Shown in pieces: positions 52,285 to 61,317 of a stretch of 64,000 nt of DNA. The stretch spans positions 1 to 64,000 of the forward strand of contig NZ_MCGQ01000030.1 of the NCBI RefSeq assembly GCF_002242805.1, read 5' to 3'. The notes below the pieces were generated by a model, which did not search any database, had not been told where the DNA came from, and worked only from the letters and a program-made list of their open reading frames with translations. This stretch comes from Streptomyces diastatochromogenes. Its GTDB lineage: Bacteria; Actinomycetota; Actinomycetes; Streptomycetales; Streptomycetaceae. Made by a program: the position numbers and the translations under genes. Each line of letters opens with the position of its first letter. Position 1 is the stretch's first letter.

Positions 52285-53355
52285 ATGGACGCGACCCCCG
52301 CAGTCCGGCTCGACGGCGTCTCCAAGCGGTTCGCCGACTCCTCCGCCGTCCACCGTCTCGACCTCGACATCGAGGCCGGCCACTTCTTCTCCCTGCTGGG
52401 CCCCTCCGGCTGCGGCAAGACCACCTCGCTGCGCATGATCGGCGGGTTCAGCGACCCCAGCGAGGGCTCGGTGCTGCTCGCCGGTGAGGACGTGACCGCG
52501 CTGCCGCCGAACCGGCGCAACGTCAACACGGTCTTCCAGAGTTACGCGCTGTTCGACCACCTCAGCGTCGCCGACAACGTCGCCTTCGGGCTGAAGCGCC
52601 AGGGCGTCGCCAAGGCCGAGATACGGCAGCGGGTCGGCGAGATGCTGGACCTGGTCCAGCTCGCCGGCCTCGCCGACCGCAGACCCCGTACCCTCTCCGG
52701 CGGCCAGCGGCAGCGCGTCGCGCTCGCCCGCGCGCTCGTCAACCGTCCGGCCGTCCTGCTCCTCGACGAACCGCTGGCCGCCCTCGACCTGAAGCTGCGC
52801 CGGCAGATGCAGGTCGAGCTGAAGCAGATCCAGCGCGAGGTCGGCATCACCTTCGTCTTCGTCACCCACGACCAGGACGAGGCGCTGACCATGTCCGACC
52901 GGATCGCGGTCATGAACGAGGGCCGCATCGAACAGTGCGGCACCCCCGAGGACGTCTACGAACACCCCGCGACCCGCTTCGTCGCCTCCTTCATGGGCAC
53001 CTCCAACCTGATGACCGGCACCTACCGGGCAGGTGAGGTCGCCCTGGAGCAGGGGCCCGCCCTGCCGGTCGGCGCCCGGACCGGCATCGCGGACGGCACC
53101 GCCGTGAGCGTGTCGGTGCGCCCCGAGAAGATCTGGCTGTCGGACTTCGAACCGGGCATGTCGATGCTGCGCGGGGTGATCCGCGAAACCGTCTACAGCG
53201 GCCCGACCACCACGTACCTGATCGAACTCGCCCCGGGCGTCACGCTGTCGGTGCTGGAGCAGAACACGGCCCGTGCGCGCATGGAGGACCGCTGGAGCGG
53301 CGGCGAGACGGTGGAGTTCGGCTGGCGGCCCGAACACTGCCTGGTCCTGGCCTGA
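52285..53355 (+). CDS. potA: Polyamine-type ABC transporter ATP-binding protein (PotA-like)
   Basis: This 356-residue ATPase has Walker A GPSGCGKTTS, Q-loop VFQSYALFDHLSV, signature LSGGQRQRVALARA, Walker B VLLLDEPLAALD and H-loop VTHDQDEALTMSD. A C-terminal TOBE regulatory domain (AVSVSVRPEKIWLSD) follows, as in PotA. Start ATG 52285 lies 3 bp after the potC stop. It energises import of the amine bound by PotD. Confidence 0.94.
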   Translation: MDATPAVRLDGVSKRFADSSAVHRLDLDIEAGHFFSLLGPSGCGKTTSLRMIGGFSDPSEGSVLLAGEDVTALPPNRRNVNTVFQSYALFDHLSVADNVAFGLKRQGVAKAEIRQRVGEMLDLVQLAGLADRRPRTLSGGQRQRVALARALVNRPAVLLLDEPLAALDLKLRRQMQVELKQIQREVGITFVFVTHDQDEALTMSDRIAVMNEGRIEQCGTPEDVYEHPATRFVASFMGTSNLMTGTYRAGEVALEQGPALPVGARTGIADGTAVSVSVRPEKIWLSDFEPGMSMLRGVIRETVYSGPTTTYLIELAPGVTLSVLEQNTARARMEDRWSGGETVEFGWRPEHCLVLA

Positions 53356-53381
53356 CCCCATCCCTCAAGAAAGCGAAGCTG

Positions 53382-54695
53382 ATGCATCACGACGTGATCG
53401 TGCTCGGCGCGGGTCTTGCCGGGCTCGCCGCCGCCCGGGACCTGGCAGCCGCCGGCACCGACGTGCTCGTCCTGGAGGCCCGGGACCGTGTCGGCGGCCG
53501 GGTCGAGCAGACCCGCACGCCCGACGGCCGTACCGTCCAGCTGGGCGGCGAAGTGGTCGGCCATGCCCACACCGCGTACCTGCGACTCGCCGAGGAACTC
53601 GGCCTGGAGCTGGTCGCCAGCTACGTCGCGGAACCCGGCCGTATCACCCGTTCCACACCCGAGGGTCTCTCGGCCGGCGACCCACCGCACTGGTTCGGCC
53701 CCGGCGACCTGGCCCGACACGAGGAACTCGGCAAGGAGTTCAGCGAACTCGCCGCCACGGTCGACCCCGACGATCCCTGGTCGCACCCGGAGGCGACCGC
53801 CCTGGACCGGCTGTCCGTGGCCGACTGGCTGCGCTCCCGCCACGCCACACCCGCCGTGGTGCGGCTGTGGGACATCGGCCAACTGGCCCTGGCGGGAGGA
53901 TCGTACGAGCGCATCTCGCTCCTGGCCGCGCTGCGCAAGAGCGCGGCGGTCCCCGGTACGGGCGACTACGACTACGACAACTGGGAGGGACTCCGGCTGG
54001 CGGAAGGGTCGGCCACCCTCGCCGAGGTCATGGGCCGCGAGCTGGGGCCGCGCATACGCCTCGGCTCGCCGGTCGCCGCGCTGGACATACGCCCCGGCGA
54101 CTGCGCCGTACGCCTCGTCACCGGCGAAGTCCTCACCGCGGCGGCCGTGGTGAGCGCCCTGCCCGTGGGACCGCTGCGGTCCGTCACCGTCAGTGGCGTG
54201 AGCGAGGCCCGGCTGGCCTCCCTGCACCGGCAACGCCAGGCGGTCGCCGCCAAGTTCGCCGCCGTGTACGACCGTCCCTTCTGGCGCGCCGACGGGCTCA
54301 ACGGCCTCTCCGAGACCGAGGGGGTCCTGGGCAGCACCTGGCCACAGAACGAAGGCGTCCTGTCCGCGCTGATCCCGCCCGAACGCTACGGCGTCCTGCT
54401 CGGCACCCCGCCCCATTTGCGCACGCCCGAGCTGCTGGCGGAGATGGCCGCCATGTTCGGCGACGAGGCACAGCGGCCGACGGCCTGCCATCTGCGGCTC
54501 TGGGGCACCGACCCGTGGACCCAGGGCTACGTCACCCAGTGGCCGCCGGGCGAGGTCATGGCGGTAGGCCCGCTGCACGGCACGCACGAGCCACCGTTCT
54601 ACGTCTGCGGCTCGGACCAGTGGGTCGCCGGATACATGGAGGGCGCGGTCCGCACCGGCCGCGCCGCCGCCGGGGAGGCGCTGCGCCGTGGCTGA
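53382..54695 (+). CDS. FAD-dependent amine oxidase (monoamine/putrescine-oxidase type)
   Basis: This 437-residue flavoprotein of the MAO family has the FAD motif VIVLGAGLAGLAAARDL and LEARDRVGGRVEQTRT at the N-terminus and VCGSDQWVAGYMEGAVRTG at the C-terminus, the usual MAO end that holds the flavin. Bacterial members include putrescine oxidase, which turns putrescine into 4-aminobutanal, hydrogen peroxide and ammonia. Its position between an amine importer and an aldehyde dehydrogenase fits exactly that role, though the substrate is not proven. The stop overlaps the next gene's GTG by 8 bp. Confidence 0.9.
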   Translation: MHHDVIVLGAGLAGLAAARDLAAAGTDVLVLEARDRVGGRVEQTRTPDGRTVQLGGEVVGHAHTAYLRLAEELGLELVASYVAEPGRITRSTPEGLSAGDPPHWFGPGDLARHEELGKEFSELAATVDPDDPWSHPEATALDRLSVADWLRSRHATPAVVRLWDIGQLALAGGSYERISLLAALRKSAAVPGTGDYDYDNWEGLRLAEGSATLAEVMGRELGPRIRLGSPVAALDIRPGDCAVRLVTGEVLTAAAVVSALPVGPLRSVTVSGVSEARLASLHRQRQAVAAKFAAVYDRPFWRADGLNGLSETEGVLGSTWPQNEGVLSALIPPERYGVLLGTPPHLRTPELLAEMAAMFGDEAQRPTACHLRLWGTDPWTQGYVTQWPPGEVMAVGPLHGTHEPPFYVCGSDQWVAGYMEGAVRTGRAAAGEALRRG

Positions 54696-56109
54696 CCACG
54701 CCCGTCTCAACCACATCGACGGCAAGGAGGTACCGGCCGCCTCCGGTGCCACCGTGCGGCTGGTCGACCCGGCCACCGGACTCCCCCACGGCACGGCCCC
54801 GCTCTCCGGCCCCGAGGACGTGGACGCGGCCTGCCGTGCGGCCGAGCAGGCCTTTGACGGCTGGTCGACCACGACTCCGGCGCGGCGGCAGACCGCACTG
54901 CTGCGCATCGCCGACGCCCTGGAACGGGAGGCCGGCGCGCTGGCAAGCGCCGAGGTGGCCGACACCGGCAAGCCGCGTGCCCTGTTCCTGGCGGACGAAC
55001 TGCCCGCGGTCGTCGACGTGTTGCGGTACTTCGCCGGGGCCGCCCGGAACCTGCCGGGCGCCGCGGCCGCCGAGTACACGCCGGGCCGCACCTCGGTCCT
55101 GCGCCGAGAGCCGGTCGGCGTCTGCGCGCAGATCACCCCATGGAACTACCCGCTGATGATGGCCGTCTGGAAGGTCGCCCCCGCGCTGGCCGCCGGCAAC
55201 ACCGTCGTCCTGAAACCGTCCGACACCACGCCGTCGTCGGCCACGCTGCTGGCCCGGCTGGCCGCCGAGCATCTGCCGCCCGGGGTACTCAACGTGGTGT
55301 GCGGCGACCGCGACACCGGGCGCGCCCTCGTGGCCCACCCGGACGTCCGGCTCGTCGCCGTCACCGGCAGCGTCCGCGCCGGGCAGGAGATCGCCGCCGC
55401 CGCGGCCGCTGACCTCAAACGGCTGCACCTCGAACTCGGCGGCAACGCACCGGTGTTGATCCACGCGGACGCCGATCTCGACGACGCGGTCGAGCAGTTG
55501 TCGTCGCTGGCCTTCTACAACGCGGGGCAGGACTGCACGGCCGCCACCCGGATCCTCGTCCACCACCGCGTGTACGAGACCTTCCTGGACGCCTTCGCCG
55601 ACCGGGCCGCACGGCTGCTGCCCGGCGACCCCGACGACGAGCACACCGACTTCGGCCCGCTCGCGAACGCCGCCCAACTCACCCGCGTGCGCGGCCTGCT
55701 GGAGCGGATCCCGGACCACGCCGAGGTCGTCACCGGGGGCGGCGCCCTGGACCGCCCCGGCTACTTCCACCAGGCCACGGTGGTCGCCGGAGCCCGGCAG
55801 GAGGACGAGATCGTACGGAGCGAGGTGTTCGGCCCGGTCGTCACCGTCCAGCCCTTCACCGAGGAGTCCGAGGCCTTCCGGATGGCGAACGCCGTTCCCC
55901 AGGGGCTGGCCGCCAGCGTCTGGACCCGCGACCACGACCGGGCCATGCGGGCGAGCCGCGCGCTGCACACCGGCATCGTCTGGGTCAACACCCATGGCAC
56001 GACAGTCTCGGAGATGCCGCACGGCGGTGTGCGCCACTCCGGTTACGGCAGCGACCTGTCCCTGACCGGCCTGCTCGACTACACACAGGTCAAGCACGTC
56101 ATGTTGTGA
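54688..56109 (+). CDS. Aldehyde dehydrogenase, 4-aminobutyraldehyde / betaine-aldehyde type
   Basis: This 473-residue NAD-dependent enzyme has catalytic Cys283 (FYNAGQDCTAATR), general base Glu249 (LELGG), NAD-binding PWNYPLMMAVWKVAPALAAGN and KPSDTTP. The NAGQDCTA context is that of gamma-aminobutyraldehyde and related aminoaldehyde dehydrogenases (YdcW/PatD-like). It should oxidise the aldehyde made by the amine oxidase, or by the Rieske oxygenase, to an amino acid such as GABA. GTG 54688 overlaps the amine oxidase stop. It is the last gene of the operon. Confidence 0.93.
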   Translation: MADHARLNHIDGKEVPAASGATVRLVDPATGLPHGTAPLSGPEDVDAACRAAEQAFDGWSTTTPARRQTALLRIADALEREAGALASAEVADTGKPRALFLADELPAVVDVLRYFAGAARNLPGAAAAEYTPGRTSVLRREPVGVCAQITPWNYPLMMAVWKVAPALAAGNTVVLKPSDTTPSSATLLARLAAEHLPPGVLNVVCGDRDTGRALVAHPDVRLVAVTGSVRAGQEIAAAAAADLKRLHLELGGNAPVLIHADADLDDAVEQLSSLAFYNAGQDCTAATRILVHHRVYETFLDAFADRAARLLPGDPDDEHTDFGPLANAAQLTRVRGLLERIPDHAEVVTGGGALDRPGYFHQATVVAGARQEDEIVRSEVFGPVVTVQPFTEESEAFRMANAVPQGLAASVWTRDHDRAMRASRALHTGIVWVNTHGTTVSEMPHGGVRHSGYGSDLSLTGLLDYTQVKHVML

Positions 56110-56198
56110 GCGGGACGGGCACACGTCGTACGCCTCAGTTTCCTACAGGAGGCATCAGGATTCCCGCACGACTGTGGCCGGATTGCGCATCTGACGGG

Positions 56199-56208
56199 TG
56201 TTCGAACA
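56199..56208. promoter_or_regulatory. Short palindrome upstream of the lanthipeptide precursor
   Basis: TGTTCGAACA is a perfect 10-bp palindrome 57 bp before the precursor ATG, followed at 56212 by GATACT, a -10-like hexamer. It may be an operator over the lanthipeptide promoter; the short length keeps this tentative. Confidence 0.35.
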
Positions 56209-56264
56209 TCGCGATACTCAGGGCTGGGCGATCCGCCCCAAACTCCCGCCTTCGGAGGCCACAG

Positions 56265-56465
56265 ATGCCCCAGACCAGTGTTCAGACCGCAGCCGTGCTC
56301 GAAGCCTGGCTGTCGGGCGCCGAGAGCGCTTTCGGCCAGCTCAACCCCGCCGGGCCGCTCTACGTCGGCGGCGCCGCCGCGGAGGCCGCGCTCACCGACC
56401 CGAGCGACTCCCTCTACGGCTTCTGTTCCAGCCCGAGCGGGTCGCACGGCAGCTGGTGCTGCTGA
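56265..56465 (+). CDS. lanA: Class II lanthipeptide precursor peptide
   Basis: This 66-residue peptide starts at ATG 56265 with GGAGG 7 nt upstream. A leader-like acidic/hydrophobic region (VLEAWLSGAESAFGQLNPAG, then LYVGGAAAEAAL) is followed by a Ser/Cys-rich tail DPSDSLYGFCSSPSGSHGSW ending in two cysteines. The tail has Cys54, Cys65 and Cys66 and seven serines, enough for up to three lanthionine rings. A LanM synthetase gene follows after an attenuator hairpin. Removal of the leader may occur at GG (35-36), but no protease is encoded nearby. I do not recognise the core as any described lanthipeptide. Confidence 0.85.
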   Translation: MPQTSVQTAAVLEAWLSGAESAFGQLNPAGPLYVGGAAAEAALTDPSDSLYGFCSSPSGSHGSWCC

Positions 56466-56493
56466 TCGTCCACGGTGCCTTCGGGCCCCGACC

Positions 56494-56524
56494 GGGGAAC
56501 CGCGCGCTGCTCGCGCGGTTCCCC
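56494..56524 (+). terminator. Attenuator/partial terminator between lanA and lanM
   Basis: GGGGAACCGCGCG (56494-56506) pairs perfectly with CGCGCGGTTCCCC (56512-56524) across the loop CTGCT: a 13-bp uninterrupted stem. Such hairpins between precursor and enzyme genes let the peptide be made in excess over the synthetase. Confidence 0.8.
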
Positions 56525-56562
56525 GCGTCTCGTTCGGTGAGGTCGAAGAGGGAGGGTGGAAG

Positions 56563-59385
56563 GTGAGCGGATCGACGCCGGACGGCGTGGACGAGGCTGA
56601 GTGGTTCGCCGGGCCCGTACGAGGCATCGCCCGGCCGTGGCGGGACGACCTGGCCCGGCGCCTGGCGGCCGTGACCGCCCTGGACCGGGTCGAGCGGGAC
56701 GTGGTGCTGGAGGCCGGGCACACGGCCCTGCTCCGGTCCTTGCACGCCAAACTCTCCCGGCTCCTCCTGGTCGAACTGCACGCGCTGCGCCTGGCAGGGG
56801 GCGCCGGTCCGGACGCCGGCGGTGCGGCGGACACGCGAACGTGGGCCGCGTTCATCGAGCAGGCCGGTGCGGAGGGCTATCTCGGCAAGCTGGCCGGCCG
56901 GTACGCGAGTGTCGGCCCGCGGATCGCTGCGGTGGCACGGATGTCGGTGGCGGCGACGGCCGGGTTCGCGCAGCGGCTCGCCGCGGACCGCGAGCTGCTG
57001 CGACCGCTGCTCGGGGGACCCGCGGGGCCGGTGCACGCCGTGACGTTTGGGGCGGGCGACAGCCACCGGGGCGGCCTGACGGTGAGCCGGGTCGATTTCT
57101 CCGGCGGAAGCGTGATGTACAAGCCCCGGCCGTCCGAGGCCGACGTGGCTCTGGGCGCGTTGCTGGACGAGCTGTTCACGGACTTCCCCGGTGCCCCGGC
57201 GTCGGACGAACGGATCCGGGTGCCGCGGACGGTGGCGTGCGAGGGGCACGGCTGGGCCGAGTTCGTGCACCACCGGTACTGCGCGGACGACGTCGAACTC
57301 GCAGCGTTCTACCGCAACGTGGGGCACTGGCTGGCCGTCCTCCGCTTCACCGGAGGCACCGACATGCACGCCGAGAACATGATCGCCGCGGGCCCGGTGC
57401 CGGTGATCGTGGACGCCGAGACGCTCTTCGACTCCCCCGCCCCCTTCCCGCCCAGCGGCCGGGGCGACGCGGTGGACGTGGCAGCGGCGGCCATCCGGCG
57501 AACGGTGCTGCGCACCGGACTGCTGCCCGTGCGCGGCACCGGGTTCGCGCTCGGCGGCGTGGACATCTCCGGGGTGGGGGCACTGCCCGGCCAGCAGCCG
57601 CTGATCCCGAGCCCGGTGATCGCGGACGGCGGCACCGCGGCGGCCCGTTTCCACGTGGACCTGGTGGCGATGCCCACCGCGGGCAACCACCCGAGCCCGA
57701 CCCCCGTGCTGAGCGCGTACTGGGACCGGATCCTGGCCGGCTTCCGCGAGATGACCGCGCACCTGCACCGACCCGGCGTGGACCCGTACCGTCTGCTGTC
57801 CCGCTTCGAAGGCGCGCAGGCCCGCCGGATCCTGCGGCCGACCCAGGCGTACGTCGACATCGGCCGCATGCTGTGGCATCCGGCGTCGTTGCACGACGAG
57901 GCCGCGGCCGTCGAGCGGGCCCGGGACATCCTGCGGCGCAACGCCGAGGTGCTGCCCGGTGCGCCGACGGAGCGCGCGGCCATCGACGGTGAGATCGCGG
58001 ACCTCCTGGCCGGTGACGTGCCGTTGTTCGGCTTCACCGTGGACGCGGCCGCCGTACGGAACACGGTCGAGGACTGGCGCACCGCCGATCTGGCGCTGGA
58101 GGAGTCGGTGATCCAGGACGCGCTGGTCGGCGCGTACCTGAACGAGCGTTCGCTGCCGGCGCGGGTGCAGGAAGCCGCCCGCGACCCGCACGCCCGTGAC
58201 CGGGAGCGGCGCCGCCGGGAACTGGCCGCACGGATGGTCCGGCGGCTGTGCGACGGAGGGGTGCGCGGCGAGGACGGCACGGTGACCTGGATCAGCCCGG
58301 TCTTCACCCCCGCGGGGTGGTCGATCAGGGTGCTGCCCGCCGACCTCTACACCGGGCAGGGCGGCGTGGTGCTGACGCTCGCGGAGTACGCGGCCGAGGT
58401 GCGCGCCGGGCGGGCGGAGGAGGTACCCGGCGTCACCGAGACGTTAGAGGGCGCGCTGCGCGTCCTGATGAGCACCGAGGACCGGACGCCGACGCCGTCC
58501 GCCGGGGCGTTCAGCGGTGCCGCGTCGCAGGTGTGGACGTGGCTGGCGCTGCACCGGGTGCTCGGTGAGGACCGGCTGCTGGAGCGGGCCGCCGCGCGTG
58601 CGGTGCTGCTGGAGGGCCGACTCGTCGAGGACGACGTCGAGGTGGATCTCCTCAACGGAGCGGCCGGTGGCATCGTCCCTCTGCTCAACCTGGCCAGCGC
58701 GACCGGGCAGGAGCGCTGGCTCGCCGCGGCGGCGCAGATCGGCCGTCGGCTGACCGGCCTGGCCACGGTGGACGCGAGCGGTGCCCGGTGGACGACCCGG
58801 CTCAACCCGGAGGGCATCGGCGGCTTCGCCCACGGCGCCACCGGCATCGGCTGGGCGCTGACCCGGCTCGCCCTGAGCGACGCGGGTGCCGCGGCCGAGC
58901 GGCACGGCTGGGCCCACCTCGCCGAACTGGCCTTCGCCTACCAGGAGTCCCTCTACCAACCGGACCACGGCAACTGGCTGGACGTCCGCATCGGCGCCGA
59001 GGAGGACTTCTTCACCAGCTGGTGTCACGGCAGCGCGGGAATCGGTGTCGGCATGCTCGACCTCCACCGGCGCACCGGCGATCCGGCCCACCTCGACATG
59101 GCCCGCCGCGCCGCGCGGGCCTGCGCGGCCGAGGGCTTCGGCTGGAGCCACACCCTGTGCCACGGCGACCTCGGCCTCTGGCAGTTCCTCACGTCCATGA
59201 ACGTCGGCGACCCCGCCGACCTCGACGGCGAGATCCTCACCAGCCTCGAACAGCGCGGCCCGGTCGGCGGACTGGCCCGCGAGGCGTTCTCCCCCAGCCT
59301 CATGTCGGGCCTGTCAGGAGTCGTCCACACGCTCCTGCGCATGCACCGTTCGGCGTCCCTGCCGGATCCCCTTGTCCTCGACTGA
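56563..59385 (+). CDS. lanM: Class II lanthipeptide synthetase LanM
   Basis: This 940-residue bifunctional enzyme phosphorylates and dehydrates Ser/Thr of the precursor, then joins Cys to form lanthionine. The N-terminal kinase-like dehydratase has YKPR (from residue 186), TDMHAEN (about 266) and DAETLF (about 284). The C-terminal LanC-like cyclase has the zinc ligands in WCHGSAG (about 820) and LCHGDLG (about 865), so it is complete. GTG 56563 follows GGGAGGGTGGAA; longer in-frame starts would read through the attenuator. It ends 8 bp before the convergent phosphotransferase gene. There is no dedicated transporter or protease. Confidence 0.95.
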   Translation: MSGSTPDGVDEAEWFAGPVRGIARPWRDDLARRLAAVTALDRVERDVVLEAGHTALLRSLHAKLSRLLLVELHALRLAGGAGPDAGGAADTRTWAAFIEQAGAEGYLGKLAGRYASVGPRIAAVARMSVAATAGFAQRLAADRELLRPLLGGPAGPVHAVTFGAGDSHRGGLTVSRVDFSGGSVMYKPRPSEADVALGALLDELFTDFPGAPASDERIRVPRTVACEGHGWAEFVHHRYCADDVELAAFYRNVGHWLAVLRFTGGTDMHAENMIAAGPVPVIVDAETLFDSPAPFPPSGRGDAVDVAAAAIRRTVLRTGLLPVRGTGFALGGVDISGVGALPGQQPLIPSPVIADGGTAAARFHVDLVAMPTAGNHPSPTPVLSAYWDRILAGFREMTAHLHRPGVDPYRLLSRFEGAQARRILRPTQAYVDIGRMLWHPASLHDEAAAVERARDILRRNAEVLPGAPTERAAIDGEIADLLAGDVPLFGFTVDAAAVRNTVEDWRTADLALEESVIQDALVGAYLNERSLPARVQEAARDPHARDRERRRRELAARMVRRLCDGGVRGEDGTVTWISPVFTPAGWSIRVLPADLYTGQGGVVLTLAEYAAEVRAGRAEEVPGVTETLEGALRVLMSTEDRTPTPSAGAFSGAASQVWTWLALHRVLGEDRLLERAAARAVLLEGRLVEDDVEVDLLNGAAGGIVPLLNLASATGQERWLAAAAQIGRRLTGLATVDASGARWTTRLNPEGIGGFAHGATGIGWALTRLALSDAGAAAERHGWAHLAELAFAYQESLYQPDHGNWLDVRIGAEEDFFTSWCHGSAGIGVGMLDLHRRTGDPAHLDMARRAARACAAEGFGWSHTLCHGDLGLWQFLTSMNVGDPADLDGEILTSLEQRGPVGGLAREAFSPSLMSGLSGVVHTLLRMHRSASLPDPLVLD

Positions 59386-59393
59386 CCCGGGGA

Positions 59394-60380
59394 TCAGACC
59401 ACGGCGACCAGGGCCAGCGCCTGCTCCAGGTTGTGCTCGGCGATGTCCGCCATGGCCGCACGGTGGGGGAAGTCCCCGTCGAGCAGCCGTAGCGGACCCG
59501 CCGTCAGGGACAGGCGCTGGGCGAGCGTGTAGAGCGCGAGCCGGTCCTCGTCCAGGCCGTCCACCGCCAGCGGACGGTAGGCGTCGTGCAGCCGGATCCG
59601 CAGAAAGACGTGCTCCCACTCGACGTCGAAGTACATCGAACCCTCGATGTCGATCGCCACGGGGTTCCCGCCCGCGTCGACCAGCACGTGGTCGGGGCCG
59701 AGTTCGCCGTGGACGACCGCGTACTCGGCGCGCGGCCGCACCACCGCCGCGAGATCCGTCAGCCGCTGCTCCAGCCGGTCGCGGGCTCCCGCGATCCGCG
59801 GATCCCGGGCCGCCGCCTCGGCGAGGTCGCGCAGCGCACGGTCCAGGACGACCCCCTCGCACGACGTCCCCCGCGAAGTGCCTCCCGCGTCGACCACGGC
59901 CACCTTGCCGTACCCGGACGCCCGATGACCCCGCATCGCCTCCAACGCCTCCCCCAGCCGGTCCAGGACGGGGGCGGCCGCACTCGGGTCACGCGCGAGG
60001 AGTTTCTCCAGGTTCTCGCCTGGGACGTCCTCGACGATCGCGAGGTCGCCCGGGCCGTGGGTGCCCTCGCGATCGACGAGACGGATGGCCGGGACGCGGA
60101 CGCCGAGCGCGTCCAGCCGGGCGTGCGCGGCCTCGAACAGGTCGAGCCCGAGGCCGGGCGAGAACGGGTCGGTGAGGTCGTTGTCGCCCTCGGCCGCGGG
60201 CCAGTAGTTCTCGGCGTCGTGCCACAGGTAGGCGACAGCCGTGGTGGCGTCGTCCATCACCAGGCGGTACACGCCCTTCTTGCTGCCGCCCGCGACCCGC
60301 TCGACCGCCGCCAGCCGCCGCCCGCCGCCCAGCGCGGCCCGAGCCGCCCCCGCCAACCGGAGTTCAGAGATCTCAGTCAT
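59394..60380 (-). CDS. Phosphotransferase family (APH-like) kinase
   Basis: This 328-residue protein has the aminoglycoside-phosphotransferase fold: a Gly-rich start (LGGGRRLAAVERVAGGSKKG), the brace AIVEDVPGENLEKLL, a catalytic-loop variant VVHGELGPDHVLVD (canonical HGDLxxxN is altered to HGELGPDH), and AIDIEG as the metal-binding motif. The altered loop makes antibiotic resistance doubtful; small-molecule kinase activity is more likely. Its ATG overlaps the preceding stop by 8 nt (ATGACTGA), so it is coupled to the ECF sigma / CU044_5270 operon. Confidence 0.85.
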   Translation of the reverse strand: MTEISELRLAGAARAALGGGRRLAAVERVAGGSKKGVYRLVMDDATTAVAYLWHDAENYWPAAEGDNDLTDPFSPGLGLDLFEAAHARLDALGVRVPAIRLVDREGTHGPGDLAIVEDVPGENLEKLLARDPSAAAPVLDRLGEALEAMRGHRASGYGKVAVVDAGGTSRGTSCEGVVLDRALRDLAEAAARDPRIAGARDRLEQRLTDLAAVVRPRAEYAVVHGELGPDHVLVDAGGNPVAIDIEGSMYFDVEWEHVFLRIRLHDAYRPLAVDGLDEDRLALYTLAQRLSLTAGPLRLLDGDFPHRAAMADIAEHNLEQALALVAVV

Positions 60381-61317
60381 GCTGTCCGATACGGTCGACC
60401 ACCTGAGTGTCCTGCAGAATCCTGGTCTCGTAGTACCAGTTGCTCTGCTTCCACTCGCCGTGCACCTTCTTCGGACTGCTCCCCTTGGTGCGCAGGCCCA
60501 GGTAGTCGTACGTCTTGCGATCGAAGAGGAACGTGAACGTCGTCTTGGGGTACGAGACTCCGACGGCGGACCGGCCGGCCACGTCCACGTCGTCGTAGTC
60601 CAGGCGGATCCGGGGAAGCTTCGCCAGCGCTTCGAAAGCGCCGGCCTGCAGGCCGGGGGGCATCACACGAGGTCCCATGAGCAGCATGGATCCTTCGAAG
60701 AACGCGTACATGTCGTTCTGGGTCGTGCTTGGCCGGCCCATCCTGAACTGGGCGAGGAGCTTGTCGGGGTCCGTCGGCATGGCCTTGAGCTTCGAGTAGA
60801 CGGTGGGAGGCCAGCGCACCTCGTGCTTGCCGAGCGGCGGATCGTGGTGGATCTTCCCGTGCTCCTGACGCAGGGACGGCTTGGAACCGTCCACCGACAT
60901 CCAGCTCTCGTCGATCCACGTCCTGGTCTTCCCGCCCTTGACCGGCGTCTGCGTGATGTACGTCTTGGTGTAGAAGTACTGGTCGTTACGCGGAATAGGC
61001 AGATCGTTCCCCGCGGCGCGTGACCTGTCAGCGGCCTTCTGCAGCACCTCCGTCGCGCTGATCGCACCCAGACGTGGCTTGTCGTCGTCCTTGGCGTCGT
61101 GGGCCACCAGGACGGTGACACCCACCGCCGCCGCGGTCACGCCGACGAGCGCGGTACGGAACACGAGTCGTCGGCTGAGTGCACGCCCACGGGATGCACC
61201 ACTGCGGGACTCCTCGACCATGGCGGCTCCGAGACGGGCTCGGGCGGCGGCGCGGGCCTCGTCGGACAGCCTGTGCTGGTCCGTGTCCCATCCCCGCACC
61301 ATCGTCAGTTCATCCAT
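60373..61317 (-). CDS. CU044_5270-family membrane protein, probable partner of the ECF sigma factor
   Basis: This 314-residue protein has a cytoplasmic helical N-terminus (MDELTMVRGWDTDQHRLSDE, basic region RSGASRGRALSRR), a single membrane segment (VFRTALVGVTAAAVGVTVLV, about 50-70) and a large extracellular beta-rich domain with many aromatic residues (NDQYFYTKTYITQT and on to NWYYETRILQ). Actinomycete homologues annotated CU044_5270 regularly follow ECF sigma genes and probably act as anti-sigma or signal-sensing proteins. The start overlaps the sigma gene by 8 nt. Confidence 0.86.
   Translation of the reverse strand: MDELTMVRGWDTDQHRLSDEARAAARARLGAAMVEESRSGASRGRALSRRLVFRTALVGVTAAAVGVTVLVAHDAKDDDKPRLGAISATEVLQKAADRSRAAGNDLPIPRNDQYFYTKTYITQTPVKGGKTRTWIDESWMSVDGSKPSLRQEHGKIHHDPPLGKHEVRWPPTVYSKLKAMPTDPDKLLAQFRMGRPSTTQNDMYAFFEGSMLLMGPRVMPPGLQAGAFEALAKLPRIRLDYDDVDVAGRSAVGVSYPKTTFTFLFDRKTYDYLGLRTKGSSPKKVHGEWKQSNWYYETRILQDTQVVDRIGQHD

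Noticed and set aside
59394..60380. Aminoglycoside resistance phosphotransferase or lanthipeptide immunity gene
   Set aside because: The catalytic loop differs from the canonical motif, and overlaps tie the gene to the ECF sigma operon on the opposite strand rather than to the lanthipeptide genes.
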